A stretch of 47,667 bases of DNA from JAPSGM01 sp036556985. GTDB taxonomy: Bacteria > Chloroflexota > Limnocylindria > QHBO01. The translations under genes were made by a program, and so were the position numbers. Below the pieces are notes generated by a model that made no database searches, was not told the DNA's origin, and saw only the letters and a list, made by a program, of their open reading frames with translations. The stretch covers positions 1-47,667 of the forward strand of contig DATBIK010000049.1 of NCBI GenBank assembly GCA_036556985.1. The letters run 5' to 3'. Positions 1 to 9,115 of this stretch are shown here, piece by piece; the stretch's first letter is position 1, and each line of letters starts with the position of its first letter.

Positions 1-1816
1 ACGTAGACGCCATCGACGTGGAGCCGTTCGAGCTCACGACCTCGCTGACCACGCGGATGACGTACGGGAACTCGTCGGAGCTCGGCAGCACCGGCAGCAG
101 CGCGCGCTCCGCGAGCGCCCCGTGGCCGATCTCACGCCGGCCGGGGCCGCGCATGAACTTCGCCTCGCCGACCGAGTAGGGCGGCATGTTGTAGTGATGC
201 ATGTAGCGCTTCTCGGTCTCCGGGGAGATCGTGTCCATGCGCTGCACGTCGCTCGACGGGCCGAGCGTGACGATCGAGAGCGCCTGGGTCTGGCCACGCT
301 GGAAGATGGCGGAGCCGTGGGTCCGCGGCAGGACGCCGACCTCGACCGAGATCGGCCGGATCGTCTTCGTGTCGCGGCCGTCGATCCGGACGTTCTCGCT
401 CAGCACGAGCTCGCGGACGGTGGCCTTGGTGAGGACGTCCATGAGCGCCGAGCCGATGCCGTGGCGGCGGCGGATGTCCTCCAGCCGATCCCCCTGCTCC
501 GAGCGGTTGTAGCTCTCGCGAGCGCGCCGGATCTCATCGGCGATGTCGCCACGAATCGCGTCGAGCCGCTCGGCCAGGCCCTGCGTGAAGTGGATGAACA
601 GCTCGGTCGTGGCCTCGGCATCAGGCATCGCCCGGTGGGCCGCCGGCAGGTCGCGCCCGAACACGAACCGGACGAGATCGCCCAGCTTCCAGGCGCCCGC
701 GTCCGGATACAGCTGGTAGCCCAGCTCGAGGGTGTCGAACACCGCGGAGGGCTCCCAGCGGACATCGTTGGGCAGGTGGCGAAGCAGGAAGGGGAGGTCG
801 AAGCTGACGTTGTGGGCCACCACCGGGGTCTCGCCGACCCACTCGGTGAAGCGGCTCAGCACTTCGGCGGCCGTGGGCGCATTGGCGACGTCGTCGCTGC
901 TGATCCCATGCACCTGGTGCCCGACGATCGGACGGCCCGGGTTCACGAGGGACTCGAACCGGTCGACGACCTGCCCGTCGCGCACCCGCAGGGCCGCGAT
1001 GTCGACGATGTAGCCGTTCTCTGGCTTGATCGCCGTGGTCTCGAGGTCGAAGACGACGAACTCGGACCTGCCGTCCGCGAGCAGCTTACCGAGCTGCGGG
1101 ACCGATGCGGCCTTCGGGCCGACGAACGGCATCTTCTTCGGGGTCCCCGCCGATGCGACGAGGCGATCCTGGAGCTCGATCGACTTCTGGAGCTCCGCGT
1201 GGCCGTAGGCGATCGCATCGGCCATGACGGACTCGGGCAGGATCTTGGCTCCCGCCTCGACCATCATCACGGCGTCGCGCGTGCCGGCGACCACGAGGTC
1301 GAGCTCGCTCTCGTCGAGCTGGCTGTTCGTGGGATTGGTCACGAACTCGCCGTTGAGACGCCCGACTCGGACGGCTCCGACCGGACCCATGAACGGGATG
1401 TGGCTGATCGACAGCGCGGCTGACGCACCGTTGAGCGCGAGGATGTCGGGGTCGTTCTCCATGTCGGTCGAGAGGACCGTCAGGACGACCTGGACGTCGT
1501 TGTAGTACCCCTTCGGGAAGAGGGGGCGGATGGGGCGGTCGGTGAGGCGCATCGCCAGGATGGCCGCCTCGGACGGTCGCGACTCGCGCTTGATGAAGCC
1601 GCCCGGGATCTTGCCCGCGGCGTACATCCGCTCCTCGTAGTCGACGGTCATGGGGAAGAAGTCGATGCCCTCTCGCGGCTCGGCCGAGACGGCCGTGGCG
1701 AGGAGGACGGTGTCCCCGTAGCGAACGAGGACGGCGCCGTCGGCCTGCTCGGCGAGCTTGCCGGCCTCCAGCGAGAAAGTCTGGGAGCCGATTTCGGCTT
1801 CCACGTTGATTGCCAC
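1..1816 (-). CDS. pnp: Polynucleotide phosphorylase with embedded DEDDh exonuclease domain (3' part cut by window edge)
   Basis: PNPase degrades RNA 3'-5' by phosphorolysis and normally forms a trimer in the RNA degradosome. The first 605 residues are visible. RNase PH domain 1 is at about 1-205 (PGGFIKRESRPSE, RLTDRPIRPLFPKGY). The second RNase PH domain starts at about 476 (RIDGRDTKTIRPIS, GVLPRTHGSAIFQRGQTQAL, PGRREIGHGALAERAL) and runs off the edge at VVSEVVSSNGSTSMAS, so KH and S1 lie outside. Between them, at about 252-407, is a DnaQ-like exonuclease: FDLETT (D257, E259), AHNVSFDLPF (D340) and HRAMPDAEAT (H394, D399). I translated every codon from 362 to 1240 and found no stop or frame change. 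A helical stretch (about 410-475) retains the end of the usual all-alpha linker. The start is taken as GTG at 1816, behind GGAGGAATCT; an in-frame ATG at 1837 has no such site. It follows rpsO. Confidence 0.95.
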   Translation of the reverse strand, partial: MAINVEAEIGSQTFSLEAGKLAEQADGAVLVRYGDTVLLATAVSAEPREGIDFFPMTVDYEERMYAAGKIPGGFIKRESRPSEAAILAMRLTDRPIRPLFPKGYYNDVQVVLTVLSTDMENDPDILALNGASAALSISHIPFMGPVGAVRVGRLNGEFVTNPTNSQLDESELDLVVAGTRDAVMMVEAGAKILPESVMADAIAYGHAELQKSIELQDRLVASAGTPKKMPFVGPKAASVPQLGKLLADGRSEFVVFDLETTAIKPENGYIVDIAALRVRDGQVVDRFESLVNPGRPIVGHQVHGISSDDVANAPTAAEVLSRFTEWVGETPVVAHNVSFDLPFLLRHLPNDVRWEPSAVFDTLELGYQLYPDAGAWKLGDLVRFVFGRDLPAAHRAMPDAEATTELFIHFTQGLAERLDAIRGDIADEIRRARESYNRSEQGDRLEDIRRRHGIGSALMDVLTKATVRELVLSENVRIDGRDTKTIRPISVEVGVLPRTHGSAIFQRGQTQALSIVTLGPSSDVQRMDTISPETEKRYMHHYNMPPYSVGEAKFMRGPGRREIGHGALAERALLPVLPSSDEFPYVIRVVSEVVSSNGSTSMAST

Positions 1817-1950
1817 AGATTCCTCCAGGTTGGTCATGGGTCCTTGGGTCCGGAGCCTGCGCTCAGCCTCGGCCGCGGCACTGCGCGGTGGCGAGCGGCG
1901 TCACGGACGCTTCGGGTGTCATTGCGGGAAACGATCCGCCGGATGCGCGT

Positions 1951-1977
1951 GACCCAGGGCCCATTCGGTCCTGGGTC
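1951..1977 (-). terminator. Stem-loop between rpsO and pnp, no U-tract
   Basis: Perfect 8-bp inverted repeat (GACCCAGG at 1951-1958, CCTGGGTC at 1970-1977) with an 11-nt loop, 14 nt downstream of the rpsO stop. No T run follows on the minus strand, so it is more likely an RNA-processing or stabilising hairpin than a full terminator. The E. coli rpsO-pnp spacer carries an RNase III site in the same place; a similar role here is inference. Confidence 0.45.
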
Positions 1978-1991
1978 GATGCGGGATCGTG

Positions 1992-2261
1992 CTAGCGGCG
2001 CAGCCCCAGGCGGTTGATCACCTGCCGGTAGCGGTCCACGTCGTTGCGGACGAGGTACGCCAGCAGCCTGCGGCGCTGGCCGACCAGCTTCAGCAGGCCG
2101 CGCCGGGAGTGATTGTCGTTCTGGTACGTCCGCAGGTGCTCGGTCAGCGACTTGATCCGCTCGGTGAGCAGCGCGATCTGAACTTCGGGGGATCCGGTGT
2201 CCCCCTCGTGCGTTGCGTAGTCGTCGACGATCGCGCTCTTCGCGTCTTTGGCGAGCGGCAC
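1992..2261 (-). CDS. rpsO: 30S ribosomal protein S15
   Basis: S15 is a primary 16S rRNA-binding protein of the small-subunit platform. The 89 residues match the usual S15 length and show the family core: GDTGSPEVQIALLTERI near residue 25, EHLRTYQNDNHSRRGLL, and QRRRLLAYL near the end. The start is taken as GTG at 2261, preceded by GGAGGAATCT; the longer reading from GTG at 2273 would place the Shine-Dalgarno inside the gene and add four non-family residues. It lies directly upstream of pnp, the classic order. A 275-nt non-coding stretch separates it from ribF, so it probably has its own promoter, but I could not pick one with confidence. Confidence 0.96.
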   Translation of the reverse strand: MPLAKDAKSAIVDDYATHEGDTGSPEVQIALLTERIKSLTEHLRTYQNDNHSRRGLLKLVGQRRRLLAYLVRNDVDRYRQVINRLGLRR

Positions 2262-2536
2262 AGATTCCTCCACTTTCCTTTCCGTATCAGGCGAATCCTA
2301 CCAGACGGGACCTCTTCTCGCACAGTCCGGGGCCTTGGTTGCGACACGGCCAAGCGGCTGCACACCACGCTCCTGCCAGCAATTCGCCAGGCGACTGCCG
2401 GCTCACGGTTGTGACGGCGACACTGACACGGCATTCGCGCGGGGCATGACGCGTCCACACCAACCACAAGGCACTTGTCTGGGATTCGCCACGCGGATAT
2501 CTGGTCATGCCGTCAGCCGGGCATGTGCGCCATGTA
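2262..2536. other. Non-coding spacer upstream of rpsO
   Basis: 275 nt between the ribF stop and the rpsO start with no supportable gene. It is less GC-rich than its surroundings and is the likely site of the rpsO-pnp promoter. Minus-strand TAGGAT at 2294-2299 is a possible -10, but no matching -35 is clear. I see no strong hairpin with a T run that would end the ribF transcript. Confidence 0.4.
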
Positions 2537-3475
2537 CTAGCCGATGCCCAGCACCGCGCGCGCCTCCGCCTCGTCGCGGCGCATCTGGTGCACGAGCGCA
2601 TCCACGTCGGCGAAGCGTCGCTCATCGCGCAGCCGCGCCACGAGGTCGAGCGCGAGATCCGCGCCGTAGAGGTCGCCGTCGTAGTCGAGCAGGTACGCCT
2701 CGACGAGCACGACGCCCTCGTCGTGGAAGGTGGGACGGACCCCGACGCTCACGAGCGCCGGATGGTTGGGACCGACCTCGCGCTGCGGGACCGCCACGCG
2801 CCCGACGTAGATCCCGAGTGCCGGCATGGCCGGCAGGTAGTCGAAGGCGAGATTGGCCGTCGGGAAGCCGAGCTGCCTGCCGCGGCGGTCACCCGGCACG
2901 ACGGTGCCCTCAAGGCGCGGCGGCCGGCCCAGGCGCGAAGCCGTCTCCACGTCGCCGGCGGCGATCGCCTCGCGGATGCGGGTCGAGCTCACCGGCTCCC
3001 CGTCGACGATGACGGGGTCCACCCCGATCACCGCGAAGCCGCGCTGCTCCCCCACCTCCCGCATCCGCTCGAGTGTGCCGCCACGGCCACGGCCGAAGGC
3101 GCTCTCCGGCGACATGACCAGCCCGCGCAGCTCGATCGCCGGCGCGAGCGCGGCCAGGAACTCCTCGGCCGCAAGGGAGCGTAGCCCGTCGTCGAAGCGG
3201 ATCGGTATCGCCCGGTCCAGTCCCTCGTCCCGCTCGATGCGGTCGAGCACCGTGGCGAGCGGGGCAAGGCGCGGGACGCGGATCCCAGGTCGCAGCACCT
3301 CGTCCGGGGGCGGGTCGAAGACGAGCGCGATCGCGGCGGCGCCGGCCTCCTCGGCGCCGGCACGGGCCGCGGCGAGCAGCGCCGCATGGCCGCGATGCAC
3401 GCCGTCGAACACGCCGAGGGTGAGCACCGCCGGCCCGATCGCGGGCAGCTCGTCGAGGCCCAGCGCCCGCGTCAC
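2537..3475 (-). CDS. ribF: Bifunctional riboflavin kinase / FAD synthetase
   Basis: Converts riboflavin to FMN and FMN to FAD. The 312-residue protein has both expected halves. An N-terminal nucleotidyltransferase domain shows LGVFDGVHRGHAAL (the HxGH-type motif, about 20-33), MSPESAFGRGRGGT and SSTRIREAIAAGDV. A C-terminal flavokinase domain begins near residue 190 with GTVVPGDRRGRQLGFPTANL, the PTAN motif that binds phosphate and Mg. The start is GTG at 3475, whose GTGA overlaps the truB stop by 4 nt, so the two are translationally coupled. It is the last gene of the nusA-to-ribF run, a common bacterial position next to truB. Confidence 0.96.
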   Translation of the reverse strand: MTRALGLDELPAIGPAVLTLGVFDGVHRGHAALLAAARAGAEEAGAAAIALVFDPPPDEVLRPGIRVPRLAPLATVLDRIERDEGLDRAIPIRFDDGLRSLAAEEFLAALAPAIELRGLVMSPESAFGRGRGGTLERMREVGEQRGFAVIGVDPVIVDGEPVSSTRIREAIAAGDVETASRLGRPPRLEGTVVPGDRRGRQLGFPTANLAFDYLPAMPALGIYVGRVAVPQREVGPNHPALVSVGVRPTFHDEGVVLVEAYLLDYDGDLYGADLALDLVARLRDERRFADVDALVHQMRRDEAEARAVLGIG

Positions 3476-4359
3476 TCCCCCGCCTCCGGGAGCACCTTCT
3501 CCGGTCGCAGCCGCCCGGCGACGACGCGGCCGAGGCCGAGCAGCGCGTCCCCGGCGAAGACGGCGACCCGGCCCGCGGGAGCGCTGCCGTCGACGGTCAC
3601 CTCCGACCCGTGGCGGAATCTCATGGCCGCGACCGCGGGAAGCGCCACCCGTGGCAGGCGCAGGAGAGGGGCAACCGGCCGCACCGCGTCGCCGAGGCGG
3701 CCCTCGGCGGCCATCGCCTCCAGGCGTTCCGGGACGATCGCGTCTGCGACGTCCAGGCCGGCCGCCTCCGTGCGCCGCAGGGCGGCGAGGTGCCCGCCGC
3801 AGCCGAGCCGCTCGCCGAGGTCGCGGGCAATGGATCGGATGTAGGTGCCCGGGCCGCAGCGGATGTCGAGCCGCACGTCGAGCCAGCCGTCGCCCGCCGC
3901 GAACCCGCGCACGTCGATTGAATCCACCGTCACGGTGCGCGGCGGGACGTCGATCGGGGCGCCGGCGCGGGCCGCGCGATGCGCGGTCTGGCCGCCCGCC
4001 TTTCGCGCCGAGAAGGCCGGCGGCCGCTGGTCGAAGGTGCCGACGAACGCGCCGAGGGCCGCCTCGACGGCGGGCGCATCGGGCAGGGGGCCGGCGCCGG
4101 GCGTGATCGGGCCCTCCGCATCGTCGGTGGCCGAGCGCAGGCCGAGGCGGACCACCGCGTCGTACCGCTTCGACCCGCCGGTCAGCTCCTCGCTGAAGCG
4201 CGTCGCCGCGCCGACCAGGATCGGCAGCACGCCCGAGGCGAGCGGGTCGAGCGTGCCGGCGTGGCCGATGCGGCGCGTGCCGGTCAGGCGGCGCAGCAGG
4301 CCGACCATGTCGTGCGAGGTCGGGCCGACCGGCTTGTCGAGGTTAACGACCCCGAGCAT
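3472..4359 (-). CDS. truB: tRNA pseudouridine-55 synthase
   Basis: Makes pseudouridine 55 in the T-loop of tRNAs. The 295-residue protein starts MLGVVNLDKPVGPTSHDMV and holds the catalytic motif GHAGTLDPLASGVLPI, with the catalytic aspartate at D38. Further family blocks are QRPPAFSARKAGGQTAH and GTYIRSIARDLGERLG. The start is ATG at 4359; the reading frame stays open upstream, but those codons lie in nrnA and do not look like TruB. It overlaps the 3' end of nrnA by 17 nt and ends in a GTGA overlap with ribF. The C-terminal 60 or so residues look like the short PUA-like tail of bacterial TruB. Confidence 0.96.
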   Translation of the reverse strand: MLGVVNLDKPVGPTSHDMVGLLRRLTGTRRIGHAGTLDPLASGVLPILVGAATRFSEELTGGSKRYDAVVRLGLRSATDDAEGPITPGAGPLPDAPAVEAALGAFVGTFDQRPPAFSARKAGGQTAHRAARAGAPIDVPPRTVTVDSIDVRGFAAGDGWLDVRLDIRCGPGTYIRSIARDLGERLGCGGHLAALRRTEAAGLDVADAIVPERLEAMAAEGRLGDAVRPVAPLLRLPRVALPAVAAMRFRHGSEVTVDGSAPAGRVAVFAGDALLGLGRVVAGRLRPEKVLPEAGE

Positions 4360-5320
4360 CGCCCCGGGCGAGCTCGCGCTCGCATTCCGCCAGGACGAGC
4401 TCGCGGGCGGCCGGGAGCGGCTGCTCGACCGTGCAGCCCGCCGCGCGGGCGTGCCCGCCGCCACCGAAGGCCCCGGTGATGGCCACGGCATCGGCCCGGT
4501 CGGTCGTGCGCACGCTGACACGCGTCCGCCCCGGCTCGGCCTCCTTGAAGAGCACGGTGATGTCGGCCGCCTTCGTCGAGCCGAGCAGGTCGACGAAGCC
4601 CTCCGACGCGTTCGGCTGCTCACCGGTCTCACGGAGCATGTCGAGCGTCATGGCGGCGTGCACGATGCGCCCCTCGCAGCGCTCCTGGATCCCGTTCAGG
4701 ATGCGGCCCCACAGGCTGAGGGTCGAGAACGGCTTGTCGGCATAGACCGCGCGGTTCAGCCGAGAGAGCGGCGCGCCGGCCTCGACGAGCTCGGCCGCGA
4801 CCCGCAGCGTGCGCGGGGTGGCGTTCGGGTGGGCGAAGGTGTGCGTGTCCTGCACGATGCCGGTCATGAGCGCCGTGGCGAGCTCCTCGTCGAGCTCCAC
4901 GCCAAGCGCCGGAAGCATGAGCGTGACCATCTCGCAGGTCGCCGCCGCGTCGGCGTCGATCCAGTTCGCGGTCCCGAAGCCGCGGTTCGAGACGTGGTGA
5001 TCGATGACCGCGATCGTGGCCCGCGACAGCCACTCCGCCGACTCGACGGCCACGCGTCCGGTGCGCTGCAGGTCGCCGGTGTCGACCACGACCGCCAGGT
5101 CCGGGTCGAGCTGCGGCGCGCTGCGGACGGTCTCGATCCGGGGCAGCACCGCGAGAAACGGCGGCGGCGCGTCACCGCTCACGACCTCTGCCTGCTTGCC
5201 GAGCCGCTCGGCGGCGATGGCGATGGCGATCGCCGCGCCGAGGGTGTCCCCGTCGGGATTCTCGTGGCAGATCGCCGTCACCCGCTCCGCGCGCCGGATG
5301 AGGTCGACGACCTCGTTCAT
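4343..5320 (-). CDS. nrnA: Bifunctional oligoribonuclease / 3'-phosphoadenosine phosphatase, DHH family
   Basis: DHH/DHHA1 phosphoesterase of the NrnA type, which degrades 2-5 nt nanoRNAs and, in studied members, dephosphorylates pAp. Motifs in order over 325 residues: ICHENPDGDTLGAAIA (D23 and D25 as metal ligands), VVDTGD, VIDHHVSNRGFG (the DHH signature), IVQDTHTF, and C-terminal GAFGGGGHARAAGC, the DHHA1 glycine-rich block. The start is ATG at 5320 in an ATGA overlap with rbfA. It sits between rbfA and truB, as in many Chloroflexota and Firmicutes. It is one of several RNA-decay enzymes here, with pnp and rnc. Confidence 0.94.
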   Translation of the reverse strand: MNEVVDLIRRAERVTAICHENPDGDTLGAAIAIAIAAERLGKQAEVVSGDAPPPFLAVLPRIETVRSAPQLDPDLAVVVDTGDLQRTGRVAVESAEWLSRATIAVIDHHVSNRGFGTANWIDADAAATCEMVTLMLPALGVELDEELATALMTGIVQDTHTFAHPNATPRTLRVAAELVEAGAPLSRLNRAVYADKPFSTLSLWGRILNGIQERCEGRIVHAAMTLDMLRETGEQPNASEGFVDLLGSTKAADITVLFKEAEPGRTRVSVRTTDRADAVAITGAFGGGGHARAAGCTVEQPLPAARELVLAECERELARGDARGR

Positions 5321-5664
5321 GCGCGCTCGTCCTCGAGCTCGCGCAGGATGCGCAGGACGCGGTCCCCGGTCTCGATCGAGTCGTCGCGCCGCACGCTGAG
5401 CTCCGGCACGTGCCGGATGTGGAGCCGCTCGCCGAGCCGACGTCGGAGCCAGGGCGTGGCGTCGCGCAGCGCGTCGAGCGAACGCGCCTGCTCCTCGTCG
5501 CTGCCGAGCACGCTGACCCACACCCGGGCATGACCCAGGTCACGCGCCGTCTCGACCCGGGTGATGGTGGCGAACCCGACGCGCGGGTCCTTCATCTCGC
5601 GCTGGAGCAGCTCCATGAGCTCCTGCTGGATCTGGCTGTCCAGCCGATCGGTGCGCTGGCTCAT
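5317..5664 (-). CDS. rbfA: 30S ribosome-binding factor A
   Basis: RbfA assists late 30S maturation near the 5' end of 16S rRNA. At 115 residues it has normal length, starting MSQRTDRLDSQIQQELMELL. It shows the KH-like core: DPRVGFATITRVETARDLGHARVWVSVLG, followed by LRRRLGERLHIRHVPELSVRRDDSIE. The start at 5664 is chosen because upstream in-frame codons lie inside infB and are unlike RbfA. It follows infB after 7 nt and overlaps nrnA by 4 nt, the usual infB-rbfA-nrnA-truB order. Confidence 0.95.
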   Translation of the reverse strand: MSQRTDRLDSQIQQELMELLQREMKDPRVGFATITRVETARDLGHARVWVSVLGSDEEQARSLDALRDATPWLRRRLGERLHIRHVPELSVRRDDSIETGDRVLRILRELEDERA

Positions 5665-5671
5665 CGGGCGG

Positions 5672-7565
<1,894 letters not shown>

Positions 7566-7579
<14 letters not shown>

Positions 7580-7838
7580 CCATCACCTCTGGCGTGAGCG
7601 TTCCCGGCTCCACGGCCGCGCCGAGCGCTCGATTCACTGCTTCGGCCAGCCGTCGCGGCTCGCGGCAGGCGGGGTCATCACAGACGTACGTTCCCCGGCC
7701 GGCTGCCTTGCCGGTCGGGTCGATCGCCACCGTCCCGTCCGCGCCGCGGACGATGCGGGTCAGCGACCGCTTCGGGCGCACCTGGCGGCAGGCGGCACAG
7801 GTGCGCATCGGCACATGGTCAGGTCGTCGCTTCGGCAT
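7566..7838 (-). CDS. rnpM: YlxR-family RNA-binding protein (RnpM)
   Basis: Small basic protein of the YlxR/DUF448 family, reported in Bacillus as an RNase P modulator. Over 90 residues it has the family signature MRTCAACRQVRPKRSLTRIV near the N-terminus, and GRGTYVCDDPACREPR later, with paired cysteines CAAC and CDDPAC. The start is ATG at 7838, which overlaps nusA by 20 nt; the open frame upstream is a shadow of nusA. It also overlaps infB by 14 nt. The nusA-ylxR-infB order is highly conserved in bacteria and supports the call. Confidence 0.93.
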
Positions 7839-8955
7839 CGACCGCCGCCTCCTCGGCCGGCGCGCCGACCTCACCCTCGCCGTCGTCGTGCTGGGCCGCC
7901 GCCGTGGCTACGCCGGCATCAGATCGGATGTCGATCCGCCAGCCGGTCAGCTTCGCGGCGAGACGGGCGTTCTGCCCCTCCTTGCCAATGGCCAGGCTCA
8001 GCTGGCGCTCCGGGACGATGACGTTCGCGATCTTGTGCTCCTCGTCGACGCGCACGCTGAGCACCTCGGCCGGCGAGAGCGCCTCGGCCACGTACGAGCC
8101 GGGATCCTCGTCCCACAACACGATGTCGACCTTCTCGCCGTTCAGCTCGGCGACGATGGCCTGGATCCGTGCCCCACGCTGTCCGACCGCCGCGCCCTTG
8201 GCGTCGACGCCGGGCTGCCGGCTCTCGACGGCAACCTTCGAGCGGCTGCCCGCCTCGCGGGCGATGCCGCGGATGACGACGGTCCCGTTGTAGATCTCGG
8301 GGATCTCCATCTCCATCAGCCGACGCAGGAAGCCCCGATGCGTCCGGCTCACCACGAGCACCGGGCCGCGGGCCGTGCGCCGCACCTCGAGCACGTACAC
8401 CTTCAGGTGCTGGCCGATGCGGTAGTGCTCCCCGGGGAGCTGCTCCGTGACGGCCAGGATGGCCTCCACGCCCTTGCCCATGTCGAGCACCACGGCCTGG
8501 TCGGTGGTGCGATGCACCACCCCGGTCATGATCTCGCCCTCGCGGCTGGCGTACTGGCTGTAGACGACGTCGCGCTCCGCCTCCCGGAGCCGCTGCCGGT
8601 ACACCTGGCCGGCCGTCTGCGCCGCGATCCGGCCCAGCTGGGCCTGGGTCACGTTCTCCGGGACGCGGACCTTGCCGCCGACACCGGTCGACGGGTCGAT
8701 CTTCTGCGCCTCGGCGACGACCATCTGGAGCTCCGGATCCTCGATCTCGTCCTCGGACGGGACGACCTCGTACTCGCGGTAGACGCTGATCTCCCCGCTC
8801 TCCTGGTCGACCTTGACGACGACGTTCTCGGGTGCGTCGGCATTGCGGCGGTAGGCGGACTCGATCGCCTGCTCCAGCGTCTGGATGAGGATGTCCTGCG
8901 GCACGCCCTTCTCGGCGTTCAACTGGAGCAGAGCTCCGATGAAGTCTCGATTCAC
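7819..8955 (-). CDS. nusA: Transcription termination/antitermination factor NusA
   Basis: NusA binds RNA polymerase and nascent RNA to control pausing, termination and antitermination. The 378-residue protein has the N-terminal polymerase-binding domain (starting VNRDFIGALLQLNAEKGV, about 1-130), an S1 domain (EGEIMTGVVHRTTDQAVVLDMG), and KH1 and KH2 with GQRGARIQAIVAELNGEKVDIV and LAIGKEGQNARLAAKLTGWRIDI. A short acidic Ala/Glu tail follows, in place of the E. coli acidic repeats. The start is GTG at 8955 with GAGGT eight nt upstream. No rimP lies before it, unlike the common rimP-nusA order. A promoter and an intrinsic terminator lie just upstream, in the leader. Confidence 0.96.
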   Translation of the reverse strand: MNRDFIGALLQLNAEKGVPQDILIQTLEQAIESAYRRNADAPENVVVKVDQESGEISVYREYEVVPSEDEIEDPELQMVVAEAQKIDPSTGVGGKVRVPENVTQAQLGRIAAQTAGQVYRQRLREAERDVVYSQYASREGEIMTGVVHRTTDQAVVLDMGKGVEAILAVTEQLPGEHYRIGQHLKVYVLEVRRTARGPVLVVSRTHRGFLRRLMEMEIPEIYNGTVVIRGIAREAGSRSKVAVESRQPGVDAKGAAVGQRGARIQAIVAELNGEKVDIVLWDEDPGSYVAEALSPAEVLSVRVDEEHKIANVIVPERQLSLAIGKEGQNARLAAKLTGWRIDIRSDAGVATAAAQHDDGEGEVGAPAEEAAVDAEATT

Positions 8956-8980
8956 GTCCGCACCTCGCGCCCTTCCGGGC

Positions 8981-9018
8981 AGAAACAAAAACGTGGGACT
9001 GGCGAACCGACCCACGTT
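8981..9018 (-). terminator. Intrinsic terminator in the nusA leader (candidate attenuator)
   Basis: On the minus strand an 8-bp perfect stem (plus-strand arms AACGTGGG at 8990-8997 and CCCACGTT at 9011-9018) is followed at once by TTTTGTTTCT. This is the clearest Rho-independent terminator in the window. Only 25 nt separate its T run from the nusA GTG, leaving no room for another promoter, and a promoter lies upstream at 9074-9103. It could also end read-through from rseP. Confidence 0.8.
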
Positions 9019-9073
9019 CTTCCCTAGTCAGTATCGATTCGGCTCGCACAAACGGTCTGCGAAACCGTCCCGG

Positions 9074-9103
9074 AGTATATCAGCCGCCCCCGCTCACCGC
9101 CAA
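9074..9103 (-). promoter_or_regulatory. Promoter for the nusA operon
   Basis: Minus-strand TTGGCG (9098-9103), an 18-nt spacer, then TATACT (9074-9079) with an upstream TGn (TGATATACT). The predicted transcript starts near 9067, giving a leader of about 110 nt. A hairpin (arms 9052-9056 and 9064-9068) sits at its 5' end and the terminator at 8981-9018 sits before nusA. Confidence 0.65.
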
Positions 9104-9115
9104 ACGAGGGGCCGA

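Noticed and set aside
2248..3012. Plus-strand open frame of 254 residues over the rpsO-ribF gap
   Set aside because: Most of it is antisense to ribF and Arg-rich; the spacer itself has no coding signature.
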